Shown: positions 6,760-14,236, counted from the first letter of the stretch. The stretch is DNA of 15,453 nucleotides from CAYRTD01 sp964426915 (GCA_964426915.1 CAYRTD010000102.1:1-15453), one strand, 5' to 3'. The notes: a model not told the origin generated them from the letters alone. Numbers and translations: made by a program.

Positions 6760-6810
6760 AACTCCCCAACTCCCCAACTCCCCAACTGCATAACTACCCA
6801 ACAGCATAAC
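6760..6810 (-). repeat. Inverted octamer array (AACTCCCC / AACTGCAT family)
   Basis: Seven phases of period 8: AACTCCCC x3, AACTGCAT, AACTACCC, AACAGCAT and a terminal AAC. AACTGCAT is the reverse complement of ATGCAGTT, so this array has the opposite orientation to those at 6377-6720. It ends about 110 bp before the promoter of the outer-membrane gene. Confidence 0.75.
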
Positions 6811-6919
6811 CTCTTCTCCTCTTTTTCGTATAAAACCTGAAATAACACCTGGGAAGGTTAAATTTCCTTAAAATTATAAACTAGTGGCTCATGTACTGTT
6901 ATTATTTTTAATAAATTTA

Positions 6920-6927
6920 TATCTTTG
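6920..6927 (+). promoter_or_regulatory. Putative -7 promoter element for the outer-membrane cluster
   Basis: TATCTTTG is an exact TAnnTTTG match. With transcription starting near 6932, the ATG at 6949 would have a leader of about 17 nt. The motif contains an in-frame TTG (6925-6927) that cannot be the start codon if this promoter is used. No strong -33 TTTG is visible. Confidence 0.5.
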
Positions 6928-6948
6928 AAACTGAAAAGATTTTTTGGA

Positions 6949-7728
6949 ATGAAGAAAACAGCTGGTCTATTTCTTGTATTGGTTTTCTTATCATTCTCTG
7001 TTTCTGTCGAGGCGCAACGGTGGAAGCTGAGAAGATATGAAGCCAGTTTTGGTATTGCTGCAACAAATTTTTACAGTGATGTGGGTAAATCCATTACTGA
7101 CCAGAATTTGTTAAACAGCTTCAAAACGGTTCAACTGCAGACGACAAGGCCTGGCTTTGTATTCGACGTCCGATATAAATTAGCAGGAGACATGGCCGTT
7201 AAATTAAATTTTGCCTATGGATTTCTTCATGGCAAGGATGCCGGAAATCTTGATGCAAGGGAATATGTGATGTCTACCACAATATTTGAGCCCTCTTTGC
7301 TGTTTGAATATTACCTGTTGCCTGAAGGAAGATCTATGTCGTCTGCTGCACTTTTCAACAGGCGGGGTATGGTTAATAATTATTCCAGGTTTTATATTTA
7401 TTTATTTGGTGGAGCTGGAGGAGCTTATTATAATGCAAAGGCTAAGGAAAATATTGAATTCGATCCCCGATTTACTGCCGCTTCAGGTTTTGTACCTGTT
7501 TTTCCGGCAGGGGCAGGCGTTAAATATTCTATTGATGCACAATGGTCAATTGGATTTGAATACGGAAGAAGGTTTACCTTAACGGACAACTTAGATGGAA
7601 TTACAACCGAATTTTCACAAAATAATGATATTTACGATTTCGCAGTCTTTAAAGCAATTTACAAGGTCAGAACCGATCGGAGAGGGCGTCCTCTCCTCAG
7701 GTACGGTTATGGCTACCGCAGAAGATAA
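6949..7728 (+). CDS. Probable outer-membrane beta-barrel protein with signal peptide
   Basis: The 259-aa protein (from the ATG at 6949) starts with a clear signal peptide, MKKTAGLFLVLVFLSFSVSVEA before QRW. The mature part has alternating aromatic/small-residue strands such as ASFGIAATNFYSDVG, FDVRYKLAGDMAVKLNFAYGF, FYIYLFGGAGGAYYNA and FSIGFEYGRRF-like segments, consistent with a small beta-barrel or OmpA/OmpW-like fold. The C-terminus is Arg/Tyr-rich (RRGRPLLRYGYGYRRR) and lacks the usual terminal aromatic, which is unusual for a Bam substrate. The in-frame TTG at 6925 is rejected as start because it lies in the -7 box and precedes the signal peptide. It overlaps the next gene by 20 nt, indicating an operon. 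Function unknown. Confidence 0.75.
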   Translation: MKKTAGLFLVLVFLSFSVSVEAQRWKLRRYEASFGIAATNFYSDVGKSITDQNLLNSFKTVQLQTTRPGFVFDVRYKLAGDMAVKLNFAYGFLHGKDAGNLDAREYVMSTTIFEPSLLFEYYLLPEGRSMSSAALFNRRGMVNNYSRFYIYLFGGAGGAYYNAKAKENIEFDPRFTAASGFVPVFPAGAGVKYSIDAQWSIGFEYGRRFTLTDNLDGITTEFSQNNDIYDFAVFKAIYKVRTDRRGRPLLRYGYGYRRR

Positions 7729-8419
7729 ATCATCCTCTTCATTTTTGTTATATAGTTTATCATTCATATTATTTTTTCTTTTTCTTTCAACAACGTCAGG
7801 CTTTTCCCAAAGAAAAGCGGATATCGGGATCTTTGCCGGGACTTCCTATTATATGGGAGATCTGAATCCTCAACGTCATTTTTATTCACCTGGAATTGCT
7901 GTAGGACCTATATACAGGTACAATTTTCATATGAGAAGTGCAGTCCGTTTAAGTGGGATTTATCATAGTCTGAAAGGAGCTGACCCGGATTTTCATAATG
8001 GGTCGGGAGCTGAATTTTCCGGAGACTTTATTGATCTTGCCGCAACTTACGAGTTTAACTTTTTGCCCTATAAATCTTCCAATACCCGAAAATACAGGTA
8101 TTCATTATATACTGCCGCAGGAATAGGATATCATCTTCTTCTAAACGGCGACCCCGGTACCGAGGAACCCATGTCCAACCATTTTACACTGCCTTTTTCG
8201 ATTGGATTTAAGGTCAATGCAGGCAGGAAACTTAGTGCAGGGGTAGAATGGTCCCCTCGCAAGACGTTCACAGACAGAAGTATAGACGGTGTTCGGAATA
8301 TCGGCGAAGAAGAATCTAATTTACATTTGTTTGGTAACAATGACTGGTATACTTTTGCAGGAGTTTTTATTACCTACAAAATATTTAATTATAGGGAAGA
8401 TTGTCCAACCTATGATTAG
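7709..8419 (+). CDS. DUF6089-like outer-membrane protein
   Basis: The 236-aa protein from the ATG at 7709 has a hydrophobic signal-like segment (SFLLYSLSFILFFLFLS...GFSQ) and then the family hallmark 'DIGIFAGTSYYMGDLNPQRHF' followed by 'GPIYRYNFHMRSAVRLSG' and 'YEFNFLPY'. Proteins of this pattern are found just before uppS across Bacteroidetes and are classed, from memory, as DUF6089; they are predicted to be small outer-membrane barrels. The frame is open further upstream to 7595, but that would overlap the previous gene by 134 nt and bury the signal peptide, so 7709 (20-nt overlap) is preferred. The n-region MATAEDKSSSS has little positive charge, so a nearby alternative start is possible. 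uppS begins 12 nt downstream. Confidence 0.78.
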   Translation: MATAEDKSSSSFLLYSLSFILFFLFLSTTSGFSQRKADIGIFAGTSYYMGDLNPQRHFYSPGIAVGPIYRYNFHMRSAVRLSGIYHSLKGADPDFHNGSGAEFSGDFIDLAATYEFNFLPYKSSNTRKYRYSLYTAAGIGYHLLLNGDPGTEEPMSNHFTLPFSIGFKVNAGRKLSAGVEWSPRKTFTDRSIDGVRNIGEEESNLHLFGNNDWYTFAGVFITYKIFNYREDCPTYD

Positions 8420-8431
8420 TAATTTATTATT

Positions 8432-9187
8432 ATGGCGACAAAGGATTGTGTGAATAAAGATAAGCTGCCTCTACATGTTGCGATCATCATGGATGGAAAT
8501 GGCAGATGGGCCCAAAAACAGGGTAATCAACGAATATTCGGGCACCATAACGGAGTTACGGCTGTGAGAGATACGGTGGAAGCTGCAGCGGAACTTGGTG
8601 TCGGTTATCTGACTCTCTATGCATTTTCCACTGAGAATTGGAACCGGCCCCGGGAGGAGATAGAAGCCTTAATGATGCTGTTGGTTCAGACGATTAAAAA
8701 TGAAATGGAAACCTTGAATAAAAATAATGTTAAGTTACATGCTATAGGCGATCTGAAGAGCCTGCCGGAACCGGTAAGGCTTGAATTGGAAATGGCAATC
8801 GAAGATACCCGTCAGAATTCGGGTCTCAATTTAATACTCGCTTTAAGTTATAGTGGGAGATGGGAGATTCTGGATGCTCTGCGGAGAATTGGAGAGGATC
8901 TTAAAAATAAAAAGCTGGAGCATGATGAGCTGAGTTGTGATACTTTTGTGAATTATCTTCATACAGCAAATTTTCCCGATCCTGAGTTGTTGATCAGGAC
9001 CAGTGGGGAATACAGGCTAAGTAATTTCCTGCTCTGGCAGCTCGCATATACAGAATTGTATTTTACCGAAGTATTATGGCCCGATTTTCGCAAAGAAAAT
9101 TTCTATGATGCTATTGTTGATTATCAAAAACGAGAAAGAAGATTTGGAAAAATCAGTGACCAGGTCAAGAGTCAATCAGTTAATTAA
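8432..9187 (+). CDS. uppS: Isoprenyl transferase (undecaprenyl diphosphate synthase)
   Basis: UppS extends farnesyl diphosphate with eight isopentenyl units in cis to form the C55 carrier lipid for peptidoglycan and other envelope glycans. The 251-aa cytosolic/membrane-associated enzyme shows HVAIIMDGNGRWA with catalytic D21, FGHHNG, YAFSTENWNRP, and LLIRTSGEYRLSNFLLWQLAYTELYF near the C-terminus, the diagnostic cis-prenyltransferase regions. It lies 12 nt after the DUF6089-like gene and 7 nt before bamA, so it is inside an operon with envelope genes. Confidence 0.95.
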   Translation: MATKDCVNKDKLPLHVAIIMDGNGRWAQKQGNQRIFGHHNGVTAVRDTVEAAAELGVGYLTLYAFSTENWNRPREEIEALMMLLVQTIKNEMETLNKNNVKLHAIGDLKSLPEPVRLELEMAIEDTRQNSGLNLILALSYSGRWEILDALRRIGEDLKNKKLEHDELSCDTFVNYLHTANFPDPELLIRTSGEYRLSNFLLWQLAYTELYFTEVLWPDFRKENFYDAIVDYQKRERRFGKISDQVKSQSVN

Positions 9188-9194
9188 ATTTGAA

Positions 9195-11690
9195 ATGATC
9201 AGGAAGTTATCCCTATTTATTATTACCCTAGTATTATTTTTACCATTCAGCATTTTTGCACAAGAACCCGATACCCGCCTAAAGGTAATTGATTATTCTG
9301 TGCCCAAAGCATACGAGATTGCGGACATTACTGTTTCCGGAGTTGAAGATGTATACCAGGAAGAGGTGCTTATTAGTTTGTCAGGATTGAAAACCGGAAA
9401 AACAATTACTGTGCCCGGGGATGATATCACTGATGTTATAGAGAAATTCTGGAGCCAGGGGCTTTTCGAGGATGTGAAGATCACAGCTACCAAAATCGAG
9501 AGTGGGAAGATTTGGCTGGATATTTATTTACAGGCGCGTCCCAGATTATCGGGCTTTCTTATAAATGGTATCAGTAAATCTGAAACACAGGATCTGCTTG
9601 AAAAACTGAATATAAGAAACGGAAGTCAGTTAACCGATGATGTATTGAACAATATACAGCGAATCGTTAAGGAGCATTTTATTGAAAAAGGTTTTCTGAA
9701 TACAGAGATCGATTTCACACAACAACCCGATTCGTCTCGTGTAAACATGGTAAAACTATCTGTTGATATCCATAAGAATGAAAGGATTAAGATTGAGGAT
9801 ATTGTTTTTCACGGTAATGAGGTCTTTCCTGATAAGAAACTCAGGCGGGTTATGAAGAACACCAAGAAGAAAAACTGGAACATATTTAAAACTTCCAAAC
9901 TGATAAAGGACGATTTTGAAGAGGATAAGAGGAGTCTTGTAGAATTTTATAATGAGAATGGTTACCGTGATGCCACTGTTGTCGAAGATTCTGTTACCAT
10001 ATACAGTGATAAACGGGTTAAACTTCACATAACCATAGAAGAAGGTTCAAGATATTATTTCGGTGATATTGAGTGGGTTGGGAACACTATTTACCCTGGT
10101 GATTATCTTAGCAATGTTCTGGGTATAGAAAAGGGCAATATATTTGACCAGACCGTGCTTGATGAACGACTTTTTATGGATGAAGATGCTGTGAATTCCC
10201 TTTATCTCGATAATGGTTATTTGTTCTTTCAGCTAGACCCTGTTGAAGTCAATGTGGATAACGATACCATTGATTTTGAAATGCGTATTTATGAGGGTAA
10301 GCAGGCCACTATTAATAAGATTATCATTGAAGGGAACACCAAAACCAATGAGCATGTAATAAGACGTGAACTGAGAACTAATCCCGGAGATCTTTTCAGC
10401 AAACAGGACATTATCCGTACAGTAAGGGAACTTGCCCAACTGGGGCATTTCGATCCTGAGCAGATCAATCCCGAACCCATTCCGAATCAGTCTGAGGGTA
10501 CAGTTGATCTTAAGTATTCATTGGTTGAAAAAGCCAACGACCAACTTGAAGTATCCGGAGGATGGGGCATGGGAATGCTTGTAGGAACCATCGGATTAAG
10601 ATTCAGTAACTTCTCCATAAGGAATTTATTTAATCTGAAAATGTGGAGGCCCGTTCCGTCAGGCGATGGTCAGACCCTGAGTGTTCGCGCACAGTCGAAC
10701 GGAAGGTTCTATCAATCCTATAACCTTTCTTTTGTTGAACCATGGCTGGGCGGTAAAAAACGGAATTCCTTCTCAGTATCTCTATACCATACGAAGATCA
10801 GTACCCCTTCAGGAGGATATTATTCCTTCGACTTTGATTCCGATCAGTGGATGAAGATCACAGGAGCCTCTGTCGGGCTTGGAAGAAGACTGAGATGGCC
10901 TGATGATTTTTTCAGCCTTTATAATGATATTAGCTATCAGAGGTACAATATTAATGATTATAATTATTTCATCTTCACCGATGGGCTTTCCAACAATGTT
11001 AGTGTAACCAATACCTTTAGCCGAAATTCGGTTGACCAGCCGATTTATCCCCGTCGCGGCTCAAGTTTTAGCCTCAGCCTGCAGTTAACACCACCCTTCT
11101 CTTTACTAAACGATAAAAATTATGTGGGAGTGAGCGATCAGGAGAAATACCGCTGGATTGAATACCACAAATGGATGTTTAAGGCAGACTGGTATACAAG
11201 TTTGGCAGGAAATTTGGTATTGTATAGCCGTGCACACTTTGGATATCTCGGACATTATAACGATGATATCGGACCCTCTCCTTTCGAAGGTTTTGATCTG
11301 GGTGGCGACGGCCTGACAGGATATAATCTTTACGGAAGGGAAACCATCGCTCTGCGGGGATACGAAAATGGTTCTTTGACACCGGTTATCAATGGCAGTA
11401 AATCAGGGAATATTTATACAAAATATACAGTGGAATTAAGATATCCCTTTACCCTTAATCCCTCAGCTACTGTTTTTGGAATTGCATTCCTCGAAGCTGG
11501 TAAGGCCTGGTATTCTATGGACGAATTTAACCCCTTCCTCATAAACAGATCGGCTGGAGTTGGCCTCAGGGCCTTCCTTCCAATGTTTGGTCTACTGGGG
11601 ATCGACTGGGGATATGGTTTTGATCCGGTACCCGGGCGTCCCGATGCTAATAAAGGGCAATTCCATTTCACGATCGGTCAGCAATTTTGA
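9195..11690 (+). CDS. bamA: Outer membrane protein assembly factor BamA
   Basis: BamA is the essential pore of the complex that folds beta-barrel proteins into the outer membrane. The 831-aa precursor starts with MIRKLSLFIITLVLFLPFSIFA (cleavage near residue 22). Periplasmic POTRA repeats follow, about residues 33-440, with recurrent 'I..I.I.GN' segments such as INKIIIEGNTKTNEHVIRREL, and then the 16-strand barrel. The lid-loop VRGF-type motif appears as ALRGYENGSL near residue 718, the form usual in Bacteroidetes. The protein ends in F (FHFTIGQQF), the standard C-terminal signal. The frame extends upstream to 9105, but that part overlaps uppS; the ATG at 9195 gives a 7-nt gap and a proper signal peptide. 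Confidence 0.95.
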   Translation: MIRKLSLFIITLVLFLPFSIFAQEPDTRLKVIDYSVPKAYEIADITVSGVEDVYQEEVLISLSGLKTGKTITVPGDDITDVIEKFWSQGLFEDVKITATKIESGKIWLDIYLQARPRLSGFLINGISKSETQDLLEKLNIRNGSQLTDDVLNNIQRIVKEHFIEKGFLNTEIDFTQQPDSSRVNMVKLSVDIHKNERIKIEDIVFHGNEVFPDKKLRRVMKNTKKKNWNIFKTSKLIKDDFEEDKRSLVEFYNENGYRDATVVEDSVTIYSDKRVKLHITIEEGSRYYFGDIEWVGNTIYPGDYLSNVLGIEKGNIFDQTVLDERLFMDEDAVNSLYLDNGYLFFQLDPVEVNVDNDTIDFEMRIYEGKQATINKIIIEGNTKTNEHVIRRELRTNPGDLFSKQDIIRTVRELAQLGHFDPEQINPEPIPNQSEGTVDLKYSLVEKANDQLEVSGGWGMGMLVGTIGLRFSNFSIRNLFNLKMWRPVPSGDGQTLSVRAQSNGRFYQSYNLSFVEPWLGGKKRNSFSVSLYHTKISTPSGGYYSFDFDSDQWMKITGASVGLGRRLRWPDDFFSLYNDISYQRYNINDYNYFIFTDGLSNNVSVTNTFSRNSVDQPIYPRRGSSFSLSLQLTPPFSLLNDKNYVGVSDQEKYRWIEYHKWMFKADWYTSLAGNLVLYSRAHFGYLGHYNDDIGPSPFEGFDLGGDGLTGYNLYGRETIALRGYENGSLTPVINGSKSGNIYTKYTVELRYPFTLNPSATVFGIAFLEAGKAWYSMDEFNPFLINRSAGVGLRAFLPMFGLLGIDWGYGFDPVPGRPDANKGQFHFTIGQQF

Positions 11691-11715
11691 TTCGGAAACA
11701 ATAAAAATTATAATC

Positions 11716-12231
11716 ATGAAAAAGATAATCTTATCACTTACAGCAGTTCTTTTGATGGGCATGACAGTAAATGCTCAGAAATTCGCCTTTGTTGATACAG
11801 AATACATACTTGACAGGATACCGTCGTATATCGCGGCCCAGGAGCAGATAGACAAATTATCGGAAGAATTTAAGTCGGAAATTGAAGATAAATATGAAGA
11901 AGTCGAGAAATTATATCAGAGTTTTCAGAATGAAAAAGTTCTCTTAACGGAAGAGCAAAGGGTGAAAAAGGAAAATGAGATCATCGAAAAAGAAAAAGAG
12001 ATCAAATCACTTCAGCAAAAATATTTCGGACCCGAGGGGGAGCTGTTTCAGAAGAGACAGGAATTGGTAAAACCCATCCAGGATGAAGTTTATAAAGCTG
12101 TAAAGGAAATGGCTCTGGAAGGTGGATATGCAGTAATTTTCGATACTGCCACAGGCTCAGGAATTCTTTATGAAAATGCCCGTTACAACAAAAGTGATGA
12201 TGTCCTGGCAAAATTAGGATATACAAATTAA
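11716..12231 (+). CDS. Skp/OmpH family periplasmic chaperone (first paralogue)
   Basis: Skp-like chaperones trap unfolded outer-membrane proteins in the periplasm and deliver them to Bam. The 171-aa precursor has a signal peptide ending VNA before QKFAFVDTEYILDRIPSY, the conserved N-terminal strand of OmpH proteins. A charged helical hairpin rich in E, K and Q (about residues 35-100) should form the tentacle coiled coil. The C-terminal strand GGYAVIFDTATGSGILY completes the family pattern. The frame is open upstream to 11560, but that would overlap bamA; the ATG at 11716 (25 nt after bamA) precedes the signal peptide directly. Confidence 0.92.
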   Translation: MKKIILSLTAVLLMGMTVNAQKFAFVDTEYILDRIPSYIAAQEQIDKLSEEFKSEIEDKYEEVEKLYQSFQNEKVLLTEEQRVKKENEIIEKEKEIKSLQQKYFGPEGELFQKRQELVKPIQDEVYKAVKEMALEGGYAVIFDTATGSGILYENARYNKSDDVLAKLGYTN

Positions 12232-12236
12232 TTATT

Positions 12237-12244
12237 TATTTTTG
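12237..12244 (+). promoter_or_regulatory. Putative -7 promoter element for the second Skp/OmpH gene
   Basis: TATTTTTG, an exact TAnnTTTG match, starts 5 nt after the stop of the first paralogue and 34 nt before the ATG of the second. TTTGTACAAA (12241-12250), a perfect 10-bp palindrome, overlaps it and could be an operator. No clear -33 box is seen, so this could be an internal promoter or chance. Confidence 0.4.
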
Positions 12245-12270
12245 TACAAATTTTTTATAAAAAGTATATA

Positions 12271-12786
12271 ATGAAAAAGATCGCAAATTTATTTTTAGTA
12301 GTAGCTTTCCTAACATTCTCTAATTTTTCTTTTGGTCAGGATTATAAATTCGGACATGTAGAATCCCAACGAATTATTGTGTTAATGCCCGAATATGAAC
12401 AAGCAAGTGATAGTTTGCAGGCGGTTGGAGCGAAATATGAACAGCAGGGTGAAAGAATGCAGGTAGAGATCAACAGGAAATATAATGAACTGGTGGAACA
12501 GCAAAACACGCTGGATTCACTGATCCTTGAGAGCATGTTTTCCGAAGTTCAGAGCATGCAGGAAAGACTTCAGAATTTCCAGAACCAGGCAGGGCAAAAA
12601 CTCAGGACTCTGGAAGCCAACCTCTTGCAAGGAGTTATGGCTAAGCTGGACACAGCTATTACGGAAGTGGCTAAAGAGCTTGATCTGATATATGTATTTG
12701 ACACAAGTCAGAGAAATCCTGTTTATGCATCTGACAAAAGTATTGATGTAGGCCCAATGGTTAAAGAAAAATTAGGAATACAGTAA
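12271..12786 (+). CDS. Skp/OmpH family periplasmic chaperone (second paralogue)
   Basis: The 171-aa precursor has a signal peptide ending SFG before QDYKFGHVESQRIIVLMPEY, the OmpH start motif. A helical hairpin rich in E and Q (about residues 38-110) and the C-terminal strand LDLIYVFDTSQRNPVY follow. It is the same length as the preceding gene but clearly diverged in the helices (Gln/Met-rich here, Lys/Glu-rich there), so this is an old tandem duplication or paired chaperone rather than a recent copy. It lies 39 nt after the first paralogue and may have its own promoter. Both probably act with BamA on the periplasmic side. Confidence 0.9.
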   Translation: MKKIANLFLVVAFLTFSNFSFGQDYKFGHVESQRIIVLMPEYEQASDSLQAVGAKYEQQGERMQVEINRKYNELVEQQNTLDSLILESMFSEVQSMQERLQNFQNQAGQKLRTLEANLLQGVMAKLDTAITEVAKELDLIYVFDTSQRNPVYASDKSIDVGPMVKEKLGIQ

Positions 12787-12801
12787 AATATTTTGATATT
12801 T

Positions 12802-12809
12802 TATTTTTG
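12802..12809 (+). promoter_or_regulatory. Putative -7 promoter element for murI
   Basis: TATTTTTG is an exact TAnnTTTG match 15 nt after the stop of the second Skp gene. Expected transcription start is near 12814-12816, giving a very short leader for the ATG at 12836. There is no TTTG at the proper -33 distance. Confidence 0.4.
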
Positions 12810-12810
12810 C

Positions 12811-12845
12811 AGAAGGCCATTTTGATCAAATCAGGATGGTCTTCT
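12811..12845 (+). promoter_or_regulatory. Stem-loop overlapping the upstream murI start codon
   Basis: AGAAGGCCAT (12811-12820) pairs with ATGGTCTTCT (12836-12845), nine Watson-Crick pairs and one G-U in RNA. The loop contains the palindrome TTTGATCAAA (12821-12830). The ATG at 12836 lies in the 3' arm, so pairing would hide it. No T-run follows, so it is not an intrinsic terminator. Confidence 0.4.
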
Positions 12846-13672
12846 CTTATTTCAATTATATGTTGTCTCCTGATTCTCCCATAGGACTTTTTGATTCTGG
12901 CGTAGGTGGACTTACCGTTGCCTCGGCGATAAAAACTATTCTTCCTGATGAGAACATGATCTATTTCGGAGATACTGCACATTTGCCCTATGGAGATAAG
13001 TCGAAGGAAACCATTATCGAATATTCCCTTGATATAACAAGATTTCTTCTTTCCAAGAACTGTAAGATCATTTTAATAGCCTGTAACTCTGCCTCATCAA
13101 ATGCCTTTTCTGAGGTGAGGGATTTTGCAGGCGATCGGGCCTTAGTTCTTAATGTGATCGATCCCGTGGTGGAAGCTGTCGTTAAAGAACCCGAGATTAA
13201 AAAACTTGGAGTGATTGGGACCAAGGCCACGGTTTATTCCGGGAGCTACGAGAAGGCTATTATGGGACTCCGGCCTGACATTGAGGTGCTGTCGATGGCT
13301 ACTCCGCTTTTTGTCCCTATGATAGAAGAAGGATTTATCTTTGATGATATCAGCAATGCAATAATACGATCCTACCTTTCCCGCGATGAAATATCCGGGA
13401 TTGACAGTCTCATTCTGGGCTGTACTCATTACCCCATCATCATGAACCAGATCAGTAAATTTTTTGATTTTAACGTTAATGTTTTGGATTCGGCAGTAAT
13501 AGTGGCAGAGAAACTTAAAACCTTACTTGCCGGTCATCAGTTATTACGTAAAGGATCAGTTGGTAAACAGCAATTTTATGTCTCCGATCATACAAAATAT
13601 TTTGAGCTTATCGCCAGGATGTTTATTGGAGAGAAAATATCCCTTGAAAAAATAAAACCGGGTAATTTTTAA
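12836..13672 (+). CDS. murI: Glutamate racemase
   Basis: MurI converts L-glutamate to the D-glutamate of the peptidoglycan stem peptide. The sequence has PIGLFDSGVGGLTV with D20, the first catalytic cysteine C84 in IACNSASSNA and the second C197 in LGCTHYP, plus the YFGDTAHLPYGDK segment; all are diagnostic. The first ATG gives 278 aa; a second ATG at 12860 gives 270 aa and begins six residues before the conserved PIG, so it is an equally good start and escapes the hairpin over the first ATG. It follows the second Skp gene by 49 nt. The stop abuts that of the convergent gamma-CA-like gene with no intervening base. Confidence 0.95.
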   Translation: MVFSYFNYMLSPDSPIGLFDSGVGGLTVASAIKTILPDENMIYFGDTAHLPYGDKSKETIIEYSLDITRFLLSKNCKIILIACNSASSNAFSEVRDFAGDRALVLNVIDPVVEAVVKEPEIKKLGVIGTKATVYSGSYEKAIMGLRPDIEVLSMATPLFVPMIEEGFIFDDISNAIIRSYLSRDEISGIDSLILGCTHYPIIMNQISKFFDFNVNVLDSAVIVAEKLKTLLAGHQLLRKGSVGKQQFYVSDHTKYFELIARMFIGEKISLEKIKPGNF

Positions 13673-14188
13673 TCATTCCTTATACCATCTTGCATACCCC
13701 ACATAATTATCGGCTATCTTTTCGATCATCTCTCTGCTTTGTTCCGGTGCTATTTCTTTAACCTTCCTGGCTGGAACACCGGCGTAAATACTACCCGGTT
13801 CCACAATTGTATGGGCAAGGACAACAGATCCCGCAGCGATAATTGAGTTTTCACCTATGACTGAATAGTCTAAAACTATAGATCCTATACCTATTAAAAC
13901 GTTGTTTTCAATTTTCGCACCGTGAATTATTGCATTGTGTCCAAGTGAGACATTATCTCCTATTTCCACAACGGATTTTTCATACAGTGTATGAAGCATG
14001 CAATTATCCTGTATGTTTACCTTATTCCCTATTCTGATGGGATTTACATCACCTCTTATTACAGCATTGAACCAGACAGAACAATCCCTACCCATTATTA
14101 CATCTCCAATGATGGTTGCATTATCTGCGAAATAGCAATTCTCACCGTATTGTGGGGTAAAACCCCTTACTGATTTTATTAGAGCCAT
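13673..14188 (-). CDS. Gamma-carbonic-anhydrase-like hexapeptide-repeat protein (YrdA/PaaY-type)
   Basis: The 171-aa protein is a left-handed beta-helix built of hexapeptide turns (for example NATIIGDVIMGRDCSVWFNAVIRGD, VEIGDNVSLGHNAIIHGAKI, NVLIGIGSIVLDYSVIG) and should trimerise. H66 (MLHT), H84 (LGHN) and H89 (IIHG) match the three zinc histidines of gamma carbonic anhydrases, including the five-residue spacing of the last two. R45 and D47 in VIRGD and Q60/D61 also match. Carbonic anhydrase activity is possible, but many family members are acyltransferase-like or of unknown activity, so the substrate remains open. The ATG start is at 14188. Confidence 0.85.
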   Translation of the reverse strand: MALIKSVRGFTPQYGENCYFADNATIIGDVIMGRDCSVWFNAVIRGDVNPIRIGNKVNIQDNCMLHTLYEKSVVEIGDNVSLGHNAIIHGAKIENNVLIGIGSIVLDYSVIGENSIIAAGSVVLAHTIVEPGSIYAGVPARKVKEIAPEQSREMIEKIADNYVGYARWYKE

Positions 14189-14236
14189 GGTGAAATTTTC
14201 TTTTAGATCATTAGTGTACGGAAAAAATATTTGAGA

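Larger units (their letters stand above)
6297..6919. other. Repeat-rich intergenic spacer between nadK and the outer-membrane gene cluster
   Basis: About 620 bp without a credible ORF. From left to right it holds a tandem 87-bp repeat with embedded octamers (6313-6673), a 100-N gap inside that repeat, a second short octamer array (6697-6720), an inverted octamer array (6760-6810), and an AT-rich promoter-like lead-in to the next gene. No intrinsic terminator was found for nadK. The T- and G-rich strand bias of the left half (GTTTTG, TTGAGGGGGTC) is unlike the flanking genes. Confidence 0.7.

Noticed and set aside
6925..6948. TTG start for the outer-membrane gene
   Set aside because: The TTG lies inside an exact -7 promoter motif and precedes a normal signal peptide that begins at the ATG at 6949.
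7595..7708. N-terminal extension of the DUF6089-like protein
   Set aside because: It would overlap the previous gene by 134 nt and bury the signal peptide.
9105..9194. N-terminal extension of BamA
   Set aside because: It overlaps uppS in another frame and would place 30 polar residues before the signal peptide; the ATG at 9195 fits better.
11560..11715. N-terminal extension of the first Skp/OmpH protein
   Set aside because: It lies within the bamA coding region in another frame; the signal peptide begins at 11716.
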